Source: Chryseobacterium sp. StRB126
Lineage (GTDB): Bacteria; Bacteroidota; Bacteroidia; Flavobacteriales; Weeksellaceae
DNA: 64,000 nucleotides
Assembly: GCF_000829375.1 (NCBI RefSeq)
Contig: NZ_AP014624.1
Coordinates: 1,984,001-2,048,000, forward strand
Reading direction: 5' to 3'
Part shown: piece by piece, positions 28,567-37,145 of the stretch
Layout of the letters: every line of letters begins with the position of its first letter
How positions within the stretch are numbered: position 1 is the first letter of the stretch
Program-made: the position numbers and the translations under genes
The notes under the pieces: model-generated
Database searches by the model: none
What the model saw: only the letters and a program-made list of their open reading frames with translations
Told to the model about the DNA's origin: nothing

Positions 28567-29070
28567 TTAGTTTGTTCCATCAAAGCCGTAAATATCACCA
28601 AAATCATTTTTACACTTTCTAAAGAATTCTTGAGGTAACCCATTTTTTAGGTTAACTCTTGTAATTGTATTTTTATTGCAACTGACATCTGTATTTTGAA
28701 AGATCAGAACTCCATTTTTTAATTTGGTGGGTAAATAGGTGGTTAAAGTCAAATAATAATTTCCGACATACTGATTCTTTTCATTAAAAATTAAAATTCT
28801 GTTTGTCGCTCTTTGAGATAAGCCCCAAACCCATACAGAATTCATGATTTTAAAGATTTTCCCTTGATTTGTTTTTACAGCTCCCAAATAGGTTAAGCGG
28901 GTTTCCATTCCTCCTTTTTCATTCCATTTTCCAAAAACTAATTCTTTCCCAATTAATTTTTTTTGCAAAACTTTTAATCGAATATTACCATCATTAATCT
29001 GAGATTTTCCAAAAGAAGGAACTAATGTAAGTAAAGCAAATAAAATCTGAATTCTATATATCCTTTTCAT
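28567..29070 (-). CDS. Exported protein of unknown function
   Basis: 167 aa from the ATG at 29070; a TTG three codons upstream would overlap the dctA stop. Signal peptide (ILFALLTLVPSFGKSQ). The rest is beta-rich (KELVFGKWNEKGG, NRILIFNEKNQYVGNYYLTL) with two late Cys (VSCNKNT, FRKCKND). I do not recognise a family. It follows dctA by 5 bp and is probably co-transcribed. Confidence 0.6.
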   Translation of the reverse strand: MKRIYRIQILFALLTLVPSFGKSQINDGNIRLKVLQKKLIGKELVFGKWNEKGGMETRLTYLGAVKTNQGKIFKIMNSVWVWGLSQRATNRILIFNEKNQYVGNYYLTLTTYLPTKLKNGVLIFQNTDVSCNKNTITRVNLKNGLPQEFFRKCKNDFGDIYGFDGTN

Positions 29071-29075
29071 AAAGA

Positions 29076-30356
29076 TCAACCCTCTAGGTGCTTTTCAATT
29101 TCGTGGGGATTATCCAGACAATACTGTAACTGTTTTTTATCCAGCTGATTTTCCCAATTTGCCACCACTACAGTTGCTACTGAATTTCCGATAACATTCG
29201 TTAGGGCACGACATTCACTCATAAATTTATCAATCCCTAAGATAAGTGTCATTCCGGCTATTGGAATTTCCGGGACAACCGCTAATGTTGCTGCCAATGT
29301 TACAAAACCTGCACCGGTAACACCTGCTGCACCTTTTGAACTTAACATGGCAACCAGAAGAAGCATCAGTTGTTTCTCAATGGGAAGGTGGATGTTGAGT
29401 GCCTGGGCTATAAACAAAGAGGCAAGTGTCATATAAATATTGGTTCCATCAAGATTGAAAGAATAACCTGTAGGAACCACAAGACCTACAATCGTTCGGG
29501 AGCAGCCTGCTTTTTCCATTTTTTCCATGATTCCCGGAAGGGCAGATTCTGATGAACTTGTTCCTAACACCAAAAGAAGCTCTTCTTTAAGGTAAAATAA
29601 CAGCTTAAAAATGTTGAATCCGTTATACCATGCCACAGCTCCTAAGACTAAAACAACAAAAAGGATAGATGTGATATAGAATGTAGCTACCAAAAAGATA
29701 AGATTCAAAACCGAATGAAGCCCATATTTTCCTATGGTAAATGCCATAGCTCCAAAAGCACCGATGGGCGCTAGTTTCATCAGAATATGAACAATTTTGA
29801 ATATAGGAGCAGACATATCCTGAAGAAAATCAGTTACTTTTTGGCTTTTTTCCTTTGTTAAAACCAATGCGACACCCATTAAAATAGCAACAAGAAGAAC
29901 CTGAAGGATATTATCGCCTACCAAAGGGCTAAAAAGCGTTTCAGGAATAATATTCATAATGAATCCCGTTAGGGTTGATTCATGGGCTTTCTCCTGATAT
30001 TCAGATACATTTCCCGAAAGGGTTGCCGGATCAATATTTAACCCGTGACCGGGCTGTAAAAGATTTCCAACCACGAGACCAATGATAAGGGCTAGGGTAG
30101 AGAAGGTAAAGAAATAGATCATGGCTTTTATGGCAATCCTTCCTACTTTTTTGAGGTCGGTCATATGAGCAATTCCCAAGGTAAGTGTAATGAAGATGAC
30201 CGGGGCAATAATCATTTTTACCAATTTGATAAATCCATCCCCTAAAGGTTTCATTTTTTCTCCCAGTTCAGGATAAAAATTTCCAAGTAAAATACCTGCG
30301 CTAATTGCGATGATAACCTGAAAATAAAGCTGATTGTATATTTTTTTTGCTTTCAA
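29076..30356 (-). CDS. dctA: C4-dicarboxylate:cation symporter (DAACS family)
   Basis: 426 aa. Takes up succinate, fumarate or malate with protons or sodium. Family hallmarks: the hairpin [52 protein letters not shown], and [14 protein letters not shown]. The run closely follows E. coli DctA rather than GltP, but a glutamate/aspartate substrate cannot be excluded. Confidence 0.88.
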   Translation of the reverse strand: MKAKKIYNQLYFQVIIAISAGILLGNFYPELGEKMKPLGDGFIKLVKMIIAPVIFITLTLGIAHMTDLKKVGRIAIKAMIYFFTFSTLALIIGLVVGNLLQPGHGLNIDPATLSGNVSEYQEKAHESTLTGFIMNIIPETLFSPLVGDNILQVLLVAILMGVALVLTKEKSQKVTDFLQDMSAPIFKIVHILMKLAPIGAFGAMAFTIGKYGLHSVLNLIFLVATFYITSILFVVLVLGAVAWYNGFNIFKLLFYLKEELLLVLGTSSSESALPGIMEKMEKAGCSRTIVGLVVPTGYSFNLDGTNIYMTLASLFIAQALNIHLPIEKQLMLLLVAMLSSKGAAGVTGAGFVTLAATLAVVPEIPIAGMTLILGIDKFMSECRALTNVIGNSVATVVVANWENQLDKKQLQYCLDNPHEIEKHLEG

Positions 30357-30465
30357 TGAACAGTCGTTTTGTTTTTTTAAGGGCGGAAATTAATAAATTT
30401 CCTTTGAAAAACTGACAAAAGTCATGAAAATTAATCTTTTCTTCTGGATTTGTAGAGGGAAAAGA

Positions 30466-30514
30466 CTTCGGCTTCATTCTTTGCAGGCAAATTGCCTATA
30501 GAATGAAGCCGAAG
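30466..30514. terminator. Long two-part hairpin between ggt and dctA
   Basis: A perfect 15-bp stem (30466-30480 with 30500-30514) that encloses a second 6-bp stem (30485-30490 with 30492-30497). It lies after the ggt stop. The T tract on the minus side is short, so termination is likely but not certain. Confidence 0.6.
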
Positions 30515-30537
30515 CTATATTATTTATAAAGAAATAT

Positions 30538-32226
30538 TTATTCTACTGCTACGGAGTCATCACCACGCCCGTCTGCAACGGCGTGGATGTTTCCGTTTTC
30601 ATCAAGAACAATCACTTCTGTTTTTCCGATCTGTTTTACCTTTTCAAAAGTGTAATTTTTCTTTTTCAGTTCAGCAATAGTACTTTCCGGGAAGTTGTTT
30701 TCCACTTTTATTGTTTCCGGAAGCCATTGATGGTGGAATTTAGGAGCATTTACCGCAATATTTGCGTTTTGTTTAAAATCAACCACGTTGACAATAGATT
30801 GATATACAGAAGTCGGAATAGTAGTTCCTCCCGGAGTCCCCACTACCATATAAGGTTTGCCGTTTTTAAGCAGAATGGTAGGGGTCATGGAAGAAAGCAT
30901 TCTTTTATTGGGTTGAATAGAGTTTGCTTCTCCGCCTACTGCTCCAAACATGTTCGGAACTCCCGGCTTAATTGAGAAATCATCCATTTCATTGTTTAAA
31001 AAGAAACCTGCTCCGGAAACGAGTACTTTACTTCCATAATATCCATTCAGGGTAGTGGTTACAGATGCAGCATTTCCATCCTTATCAAGCACAGAAATAT
31101 GAGTGGTTTGAGTTGATTCTTTAGGCTGTTCTATGATTTTTCCGACTTCTGCACTTGGAGTTGCCTTATCAAAGCTGAAACTTTTCCATCTTCCTTTTAA
31201 GTATTCGTCAGAAATCAGATAAGTGGTTTTATCCTGAATAAAATCCGGATCTCCCATATATTCAGCTCTGTCTGCAAAAGCTCTTCTTTCTGCTTCAGTC
31301 ATGATCTGAACAGCTTGTGTTGAATTCTGTTGGTACTTTTCAAGGTTTTCAAAGCTAGCCATTCTCAACATTTGAGCAAGAAGCAACCCGCCGCTTGAAG
31401 GTAAAGGCATTGAAACGACGTTGTTTCCCTTGTATTCAAATTCCAGAGCTTTTCTTTCTGCAACCTTATAGTTTTTAAGGTCTTCCAAAGTAATGATTCC
31501 GTTTCCTCTTTTCATTTCAGCGATCAGAAGATCCGCTGTTTTACCTTCGTAGAACCCTTTTGCACCCAGTTTTTGGATCAGTTTTAAAGTTTCTGCCAGG
31601 TCTTTCTGTACTAAAAGGTCGCCTGCTTTCCATGGAGTATCCTTTACAAAAACGATTGCTGATTTATTGTGTTTCTTAAAATGTTCAGTATTATTGTTAA
31701 GCATCTCAGCTTCCTGTTCAGTGATGGCAAACCCTTGTTCTGCAAGATCAATAGCTGGCTGAATGATCTTTTCCATTGGAAGATTACAATATTTCAGCGT
31801 AGCAAAGAATCCGGCTACACTTCCTGGAATACCTACTGCCAGACGTCCGTTTTGAGATAAGTCTGTGTTGGCTTTTCCGTTTTTATCAAGATACATATCT
31901 CTGGAGGCCTTTTTAGGAGCTGTTTCCCTGTAATCCAGTGTGAATTTTTCACCATTCTTCTTTACACCTACTAAAAATCCGCCACCGCCAATGTTTCCTG
32001 CCTGTGGATACACTACGGCTAATGCGTACTGAGTTGCTGTAATGGCATCATAAGCATTTCCGCCCATTCTCAGGATTTTTGCTCCCGCTTCACTGGCTAA
32101 TGGATGGGCAGATACTACTACACCTTTATTCTTAACCTTTACCTCTTTTACAATATTGATATCTGTAAACTGAGCCCAGCTAAGCTGGCTGGCTAATATA
32201 ATCGACGCAATTAAAATTTTCTTCAT
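30538..32226 (-). CDS. ggt: Gamma-glutamyltransferase
   Basis: 562 aa, exported (signal MKKILIASIILASQLSWAQ). Cleaves gamma-glutamyl bonds of glutathione and relatives in the periplasm. Self-cleavage should occur before the catalytic Thr T374 in STQTTHISVLDKDGNAAS, giving large and small chains. MPLPSSGG and the lid segment NNEMDDFS are present, as is GTPGGTTIPTSVYQ. Confidence 0.94.
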   Translation of the reverse strand: MKKILIASIILASQLSWAQFTDINIVKEVKVKNKGVVVSAHPLASEAGAKILRMGGNAYDAITATQYALAVVYPQAGNIGGGGFLVGVKKNGEKFTLDYRETAPKKASRDMYLDKNGKANTDLSQNGRLAVGIPGSVAGFFATLKYCNLPMEKIIQPAIDLAEQGFAITEQEAEMLNNNTEHFKKHNKSAIVFVKDTPWKAGDLLVQKDLAETLKLIQKLGAKGFYEGKTADLLIAEMKRGNGIITLEDLKNYKVAERKALEFEYKGNNVVSMPLPSSGGLLLAQMLRMASFENLEKYQQNSTQAVQIMTEAERRAFADRAEYMGDPDFIQDKTTYLISDEYLKGRWKSFSFDKATPSAEVGKIIEQPKESTQTTHISVLDKDGNAASVTTTLNGYYGSKVLVSGAGFFLNNEMDDFSIKPGVPNMFGAVGGEANSIQPNKRMLSSMTPTILLKNGKPYMVVGTPGGTTIPTSVYQSIVNVVDFKQNANIAVNAPKFHHQWLPETIKVENNFPESTIAELKKKNYTFEKVKQIGKTEVIVLDENGNIHAVADGRGDDSVAVE

Positions 32227-32546
32227 ACTGATTGTTTTTCTTATAACAAAAATATAGTTTTTTTATCTAAAAAATGATGAATAAACTGATCGGGAGTGTC
32301 AATTTTATTTTGATTTATTTGTCACCTTTATTGGAATAATTATAAAATAAATGCTAAAAAAATAGAATTATTAAATATGAAGTAAGTATTGATAGCTAAT
32401 TCTGATATATTTTTATTTTTCGTTAAAATATTGTATTGTTAGTTATTATTTAACATAATAAAATATTTTTCATAAAATTTTGAATTATTTTGTCAATTGA
32501 ATAAATATTTCTAACATTGTTGATATAAAACTTCAATAACCAGATC
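32227..32546. other. Very AT-rich divergent intergenic region
   Basis: 320 bp between ggt and the TPR gene. It contains the ggt promoter box; for the rightward gene I see no clear TAnnTTTG. No coding frame or structured element is evident. Confidence 0.55.
32247..32254 (-). promoter_or_regulatory. ggt promoter, -7 box TATTTTTG
   Basis: Minus-strand TAnnTTTG match 20 bp before the ggt ATG. Confidence 0.55.
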
Positions 32547-33368
32547 ATGTCTTTCTTAAGAAAAGTATTTTACTTGTCATATTTGTTAATATGTTCAACA
32601 GCATTTTCTCAGGATCTTACCCAGAAACAAAAAGATATTCTTGTAAAGTATCTTGATCATGGAGCATATAGATATCACTATCTTGATCAGGAGTGGGAAA
32701 GTAATATTGAGAAAGCTATAAAAGAAGACTCTACAATCGCTTTACTATGGCAGAGAAGAGCATTGCCTTACTGGAAAATAAGAAAATACACGATTGCTTT
32801 AGATTACTATAATAAAGCTGTACAATATGACAGACGGGAATATCTGGGAAGAAGAGGGTATCTGAACTGTATTTTTTCTAAAGATTATAAAAGTGCACTT
32901 AAGGATTTTGATAATGCTTCGGCAGAATTTGGTGAAAGTATTGAAAATGATCATACATATAATTTTTACAGGGCGCTTTGCTATCTTCAATTAAACCAAT
33001 ATGACAGGGCAGAGAAGTATATCAACCTGGATTTGGATTTTATAGAAAAGAAATTTGGGAAAGATTGGATCTCACCATCAGCATATTTCTATCTGGGAAT
33101 CATAAAATATGAGCAAAGAGATTATAAAGCGGCTGTTTCAGCTTTTGATCTGGCACTGCAATTACAGCCTAAATTTTCAGATGCTTTGTATTATAAGGCT
33201 ATTTCCCTGCATAAAATTAATAAAGACAATAATGAATTCCATTCCTTAATGGAAATGGTTTCAGAGTATTATGCTTCCGGAAATTCATTTAATGAAAATG
33301 GTGCTTTATATGAGAAATATCCTTATCAGATAAGTAAATGGGAGATAGACGCCTTTGCGAAAAAATAA
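32547..33368 (+). CDS. Exported tetratricopeptide-repeat protein
   Basis: 273 aa. Signal peptide (LSYLLICSTAFSQ), then at least four TPR-like helical pairs: ALLWQRRALPYWKIRKYTIA, YNKAVQYDRREYLGRRGY, YNFYRALCYLQLNQYDRAEK, AYFYLGIIKYEQRDYKAAVS. Such proteins bind partner proteins. It is 56 bp upstream of the peptide precursor gene on the same strand; a link to that system is possible but it could be only a neighbour. Confidence 0.7.
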   Translation: MSFLRKVFYLSYLLICSTAFSQDLTQKQKDILVKYLDHGAYRYHYLDQEWESNIEKAIKEDSTIALLWQRRALPYWKIRKYTIALDYYNKAVQYDRREYLGRRGYLNCIFSKDYKSALKDFDNASAEFGESIENDHTYNFYRALCYLQLNQYDRAEKYINLDLDFIEKKFGKDWISPSAYFYLGIIKYEQRDYKAAVSAFDLALQLQPKFSDALYYKAISLHKINKDNNEFHSLMEMVSEYYASGNSFNENGALYEKYPYQISKWEIDAFAKK

Positions 33369-33424
33369 TGGGGGAAGCCGAAAAACCAAACCAAGAGTAG
33401 GCATAATTTTTAAATTTTAATATC

Positions 33425-33604
33425 ATGAAAACAAAAAAGAGATTATCTCTGGAGCAGTTTGAGCAAAAAACTGTAAAAAGCGAAATGTTAAACAAGATCA
33501 ATGGGGGAACTCTAGTATTACAGCAGTACTGCCATCCAGGCTACACGAAAGTTGTAACTAACCCTACTAATCCAACAATTGGAACTATCAGAACAATTGG
33601 TTAA
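33425..33604 (+). CDS. RiPP precursor peptide with Gly-Gly leader
   Basis: 59 aa, too short for the usual ORF cut-off. Leader MKTKKRLSLEQFEQKTVKSE followed by MLNKINGG, a Bacteroidota double-glycine leader (Lys-rich head, LSLEQF motif, hydrophobic spacing, GG at 27-28). The predicted core of 31 residues is TLVLQQYCHPGYTKVV then TNPTNPTIGTIRTIG, with one Cys, one His and two Tyr. Directly followed by a terminator and three modification-type genes. That the core is modified and cleaved at GG is inference. Confidence 0.8.
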   Translation: MKTKKRLSLEQFEQKTVKSEMLNKINGGTLVLQQYCHPGYTKVVTNPTNPTIGTIRTIG

Positions 33605-33619
33605 TTAGCCAAACCATAG

Positions 33620-33646
33620 GGCTGAATTTTTAATTCAGCCTTTTTT
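33620..33646 (+). terminator. Terminator between precursor peptide and modification genes
   Basis: GGCTGAATT/AATTCAGCC 9-bp stem with a 3-nt loop, then T6. Partial read-through here would give more precursor RNA than enzyme RNA. Confidence 0.85.
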
Positions 33647-33667
33647 CCTACTAATAACTATACTACC

Positions 33668-34837
33668 ATGAAAATCGAACAACGATATTTTGAAAGCTTG
33701 CTTGAAGAAGGAAGTGAAGAGTTTGAGTTGATCTTCCGCAGTTTATTCAAAGAAAAATATGAGAATCTGTACGCTCTTTTAGAAGATACTGATGCATTTA
33801 ATGAGCCAATGATCTGTTCTGCTTTCAGCACAGAAATAAATATTCCTGTTGAACAAATGGTTTTAGGATTTTTAGAGCCTATTCCATCAAAGATAAATGC
33901 AATTTCCAATAAACATGGTGTTGTTCACATTCCTAAGGTTGGATACTTTTATACTAATGAACCTAATGAAAATTTAGAAATCAGAATCAAAAACAATACT
34001 TCTTTTACTGTTTTCAAATCTGATAGAGAGATTGCACTTGTTTCTTTTAAAGAAGAGGTATACATCAGCGATACAGATATTGAGATTTGTAGATCAGAAG
34101 ATGAAAGCATCATTCAGTTTTTTCCGGACCAGACAGAAAATATAGAATTGGAAAAGGGTCTCGAAAAAAGTGTATTGCATTTAAATAATGCCTATCATTT
34201 GATCAAAAAGCATACTCCTTTTTATGCTGAATGGCTTAATTATACCATGAGAAGAATCGTTCTTTTTACAAGCAGTCAGTTAAATTCCTTTGCATCCATA
34301 TGTACTTTGAATAATGCTTATATCAATTTAAATAACGAAAAAGTTTCTGATATTTTCTTTTTGGAGGAAATTACGCACCAATGTGGGCACGCTTTGTTTT
34401 ATCCGATGTCTATCGATAGAGATAAACTGTTTATTATGGATTATACAACTCCGATGTCTCATTTTTCCGGGATTGAAACAGATGACCGTGATCTCATCAA
34501 TGCTTTTTATTCCTTCTTTCCACAATATACTGGGAATTATATTTTTGATGTCATTCTTGATAATGAAGAAAACCTGGATGAAGACTCTAGACTGGAACTT
34601 ATAGGAAGGTATGCGTTCAGAATGTATAAATACGGATTGGGAATTTATCAGTATCAGGAATATTCTGATCGGATCTTAAGTGAATATGGAAAAGAAATGT
34701 TTGCTATCTTCCGTGAAGGTTATGAAAAACTTTATGAGAAAAGAAAAGAATTATTTGATTCATTGGATATAAAAGATCAGGTTTATGTATTTGATCTGGA
34801 GAAGTTTAAATCTAAAAATCTACAGAAGACCATATGA
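33668..34837 (+). CDS. Putative peptide-modification protein with HQCGH (HExxH-like) motif
   Basis: 389 aa, no signal peptide. Residues 230-246 read FFLEEITHQCGHALFYP, a helix with H237 and H241 in HExxH spacing but Gln in place of the Glu; E233/E234 precede it. The size and layout recall the HExxH proteins found in peptide natural-product loci (TIGR04267-like); membership is my inference. Such motifs bind metal; with Gln a hydrolytic role is less likely than a metal-binding oxygenase or scaffold role. It overlaps the next gene by 4 bp. Confidence 0.55.
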   Translation: MKIEQRYFESLLEEGSEEFELIFRSLFKEKYENLYALLEDTDAFNEPMICSAFSTEINIPVEQMVLGFLEPIPSKINAISNKHGVVHIPKVGYFYTNEPNENLEIRIKNNTSFTVFKSDREIALVSFKEEVYISDTDIEICRSEDESIIQFFPDQTENIELEKGLEKSVLHLNNAYHLIKKHTPFYAEWLNYTMRRIVLFTSSQLNSFASICTLNNAYINLNNEKVSDIFFLEEITHQCGHALFYPMSIDRDKLFIMDYTTPMSHFSGIETDDRDLINAFYSFFPQYTGNYIFDVILDNEENLDEDSRLELIGRYAFRMYKYGLGIYQYQEYSDRILSEYGKEMFAIFREGYEKLYEKRKELFDSLDIKDQVYVFDLEKFKSKNLQKTI

Positions 34838-35553
34838 AAAATGTTGTAGGAAATAATATTGTATCTATAGAATCTAATTGGAAATTCTCAGGGACAGTAG
34901 CTGAAAACTTTGATGAGCATGTTAAATTATCTGTTCCTTATTATAATCAGGGGCACGATCTTATATGCTCTCTATCCGATTTTTTTGTTAATAACGGATC
35001 TCATATTTATGAAATAGGCTGTAGTACAGGGACTTTATTGGAAAAAATAGGTAATCGGAATCTGAATATTGAAAAACAGATCAAAATAACAGGAATTGAT
35101 ATAGAACAAGATATGATTCTTCAGGCAAAGAAAAAATGTGCAGATTTTAATAATATTAATCTCATTTGTGATGATATTATTAATCTTGAATTGGAAAAAT
35201 CAGATCTTATAATTTCTTATTACTCAGTTCAGTTTATTAATCCACGGGTACGCCAGCTGGTAATCAATAAAATTTACGAATCCTTAAACTGGGGCGGGGC
35301 ATTTATCTATTTTGAAAAAGTAAGAGCCTGTGATGCAAGGTTTCAGGATATCATTTCTACACTATATATGGAGTATAAGCTAGACAGAGGGTATACTCCC
35401 GAAGAGATCATTTCTAAACAACGTAGCTTGAAGGGTGTTTTAGAGCCTTTTTCTACCAACGGAAATTTAGATCTGTTGAAAAGAGCTGGTTTCGAAGATA
35501 TCACTACCGTTATGAAATACCTTTGTTTTGAAGGTTTTTTAGCCATAAAATAA
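34834..35553 (+). CDS. CmoA-like carboxy-SAM synthase homologue
   Basis: 239 aa, class I SAM-binding fold. It aligns along its whole length with E. coli CmoA as I recall it: FDEHVKLSVPYYNQ, HIYEIGCSTGTLLEKI, VQFINPRVRQLVINKIYESL, NWGGAFIYFEKV, RGYTPEEIISKQRSLKGVL, LLKRAGFEDI. The Arg that holds the carboxylate of carboxy-SAM in CmoA (R199) corresponds to R197 in SKQRS, and Tyr in SVPGY to Y37. CmoA makes carboxy-SAM from SAM and prephenate for tRNA wobble modification. Here it sits between peptide-modification genes. A plain methyltransferase is the alternative. Confidence 0.75.
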   Translation: MKNVVGNNIVSIESNWKFSGTVAENFDEHVKLSVPYYNQGHDLICSLSDFFVNNGSHIYEIGCSTGTLLEKIGNRNLNIEKQIKITGIDIEQDMILQAKKKCADFNNINLICDDIINLELEKSDLIISYYSVQFINPRVRQLVINKIYESLNWGGAFIYFEKVRACDARFQDIISTLYMEYKLDRGYTPEEIISKQRSLKGVLEPFSTNGNLDLLKRAGFEDITTVMKYLCFEGFLAIK

Positions 35554-35560
35554 TTATTAA

Positions 35561-36931
35561 ATGAATTTTGTTTGTGTTAATTGCAAAAGTCCTTTAGAAA
35601 TTAGTTCTAAAGATACTACCTGTGCATCATGTTCAAGTTTTTATCTTACTGTTAATAATACTCCTGTTTTAGTGAGTGATGCTTCTTTTTTCTTATCTGA
35701 AGTATTTTTTAGCATCAAAAATCATATTAAAAATGTAAATAATTACCTTCAGTATAATAAAGAATTAGCAAAATTTCAGACTGATCGGGAGCCAATAATC
35801 AATACAATAATTGATTCATATAAGAGAAACTTACTCATCTATGACAAAATGCTCGATCCTATAAGGATGTATGTTCAGTTAGATCATTTTCAGTATGTTA
35901 CATTGAGTAATGATCCGGTTGTGGGTAAAGAGCTTTTGTATTTAAAAAGAGACTGGTCTTATCTGCCGGAAAGTGAAAAAGAACTCAATATAATCATCAC
36001 TGCTGTTAAAACTCTGATTGATAAACATTCAGAAAATTCGGAAAATATTTTTTTTATCGGAAGCGGAACAGGAAGGTTTGCTTATGAGTTTTCAAAACTT
36101 TTTTCAGCCACTATTTATTGTTCCGATTTGTCTTATCGGATGATGTATTTTTTTAATGAAATACTGAATAAACGGCCAATACAATTAATAGAGATTAATG
36201 AATCTAACGTTTATGATAATAATGATTCCTGCATTCCACATACTATTGAGAAGTGGGATGATTCACCTGTAGGAAACATTATTCCTTTTATTTCAGATAT
36301 AAAGAATCTTCCTTTAAGGTCGGAATCTATGAGTATTTTGGTGTCCATATACTTTATTGATGTAATGAGTGTGGAGTCTTATATTCAGGAACTCTATAGG
36401 ATTTTGGAGCCGGGAGGATTGTTTATTAATTTGGGTCCGGTTGGATATCCTTATGATAATTTTGTTCATAAATTATTACCTGCGGAGATTAAGAAAGTCT
36501 TTACAAACTTTGATTTTGAAATAATAGATGAAGAATTTGTGGAGACCCCCTATATGAGTTCTGATAAACATCTTTCCACTATTATTCATAAAAATTGGGC
36601 ATTTGTTGCAAGAAAAAAAACAAATGATAAAATCGTAACAGCAGATGCCATTCTGAATATCTCTCAGCCTTTATTTGTGAACCGTGAGTTCAAAATAACC
36701 AATCTGGGAGAAATAGATTACCATTCTGTTTTTTTTACAAAACAAGGGGTTCAGTATGAAAATGCAGATTTTATGATTGAGTTGTTATCAAGAATTGACG
36801 GCATAAAAAGCTTACAATTGATTCTTGATGAGATACAATCTGAATTTGAAGCAGATTATAATATGCAGGACTTGTTGAATACAATTAATAATCTGATAGA
36901 GGCTAAAGTTTTAAAAATATCTGATGTTTAG
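35561..36931 (+). CDS. N2227 (carnosine methyltransferase-like) enzyme with zinc ribbon and PqqD-like domain
   Basis: 456 aa in three parts. Residues 1-30: zinc ribbon, C5-x2-C8 and C21-x2-C24. Residues about 100-350: N2227-type methyltransferase, with KRDWS (129-133), SAM loop FFIGSGTGRFAYEF (164-177), FNEILN (198-203), YFIDV (D267) and FINLGPVGYP (288-297), the last being the family hallmark; the His that follows Tyr in carnosine methyltransferase is Pro297 here. Residues about 385-455: NADFMIELLSRIDGIKSL and LLNTINNLIEAKVLKI resemble a PqqD-like peptide-binding domain. It starts 7 bp after the CmoA-like gene. Confidence 0.7.
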   Translation: MNFVCVNCKSPLEISSKDTTCASCSSFYLTVNNTPVLVSDASFFLSEVFFSIKNHIKNVNNYLQYNKELAKFQTDREPIINTIIDSYKRNLLIYDKMLDPIRMYVQLDHFQYVTLSNDPVVGKELLYLKRDWSYLPESEKELNIIITAVKTLIDKHSENSENIFFIGSGTGRFAYEFSKLFSATIYCSDLSYRMMYFFNEILNKRPIQLIEINESNVYDNNDSCIPHTIEKWDDSPVGNIIPFISDIKNLPLRSESMSILVSIYFIDVMSVESYIQELYRILEPGGLFINLGPVGYPYDNFVHKLLPAEIKKVFTNFDFEIIDEEFVETPYMSSDKHLSTIIHKNWAFVARKKTNDKIVTADAILNISQPLFVNREFKITNLGEIDYHSVFFTKQGVQYENADFMIELLSRIDGIKSLQLILDEIQSEFEADYNMQDLLNTINNLIEAKVLKISDV

Positions 36932-37064
36932 CTTTTAACTCATTAGGATACTTATCATTATTTGATTTTGAATTTTGTTTTTATAAAGATAAAAAGTCTG
37001 AACATCATTTTCGTTTGTAACCAGAAATAAGAAATTCAAGAATAATTTTTCATTTACAATCCAG

Positions 37065-37090
37065 GGTGTATTTTTAAATACACCTTTATT
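37065..37090 (+). terminator. Terminator-like hairpin after the RiPP locus
   Basis: GGTGTATTT/AAATACACC 9-bp stem, 2-nt loop, T-rich tail. It closes the peptide locus before the threonine dehydrogenase gene. Confidence 0.65.
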
Positions 37091-37112
37091 GTTATGGTTG
37101 ACATGTTTTTTT

Positions 37113-37120
37113 TACTTTTG
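37113..37120 (+). promoter_or_regulatory. -7 box TACTTTTG
   Basis: TAnnTTTG match 25 bp before the ATG at 37146; a TTG lies about 21 nt upstream. Confidence 0.6.
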
Positions 37121-37145
37121 TACAATTCTAAAAAAAATCTAAAAA

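Noticed and set aside
32547..33368. TPR gene as part of the RiPP locus
   Set aside because: Same strand and close, but it encodes an exported protein and has no typical link to peptide modification; I left it as a neighbour only.
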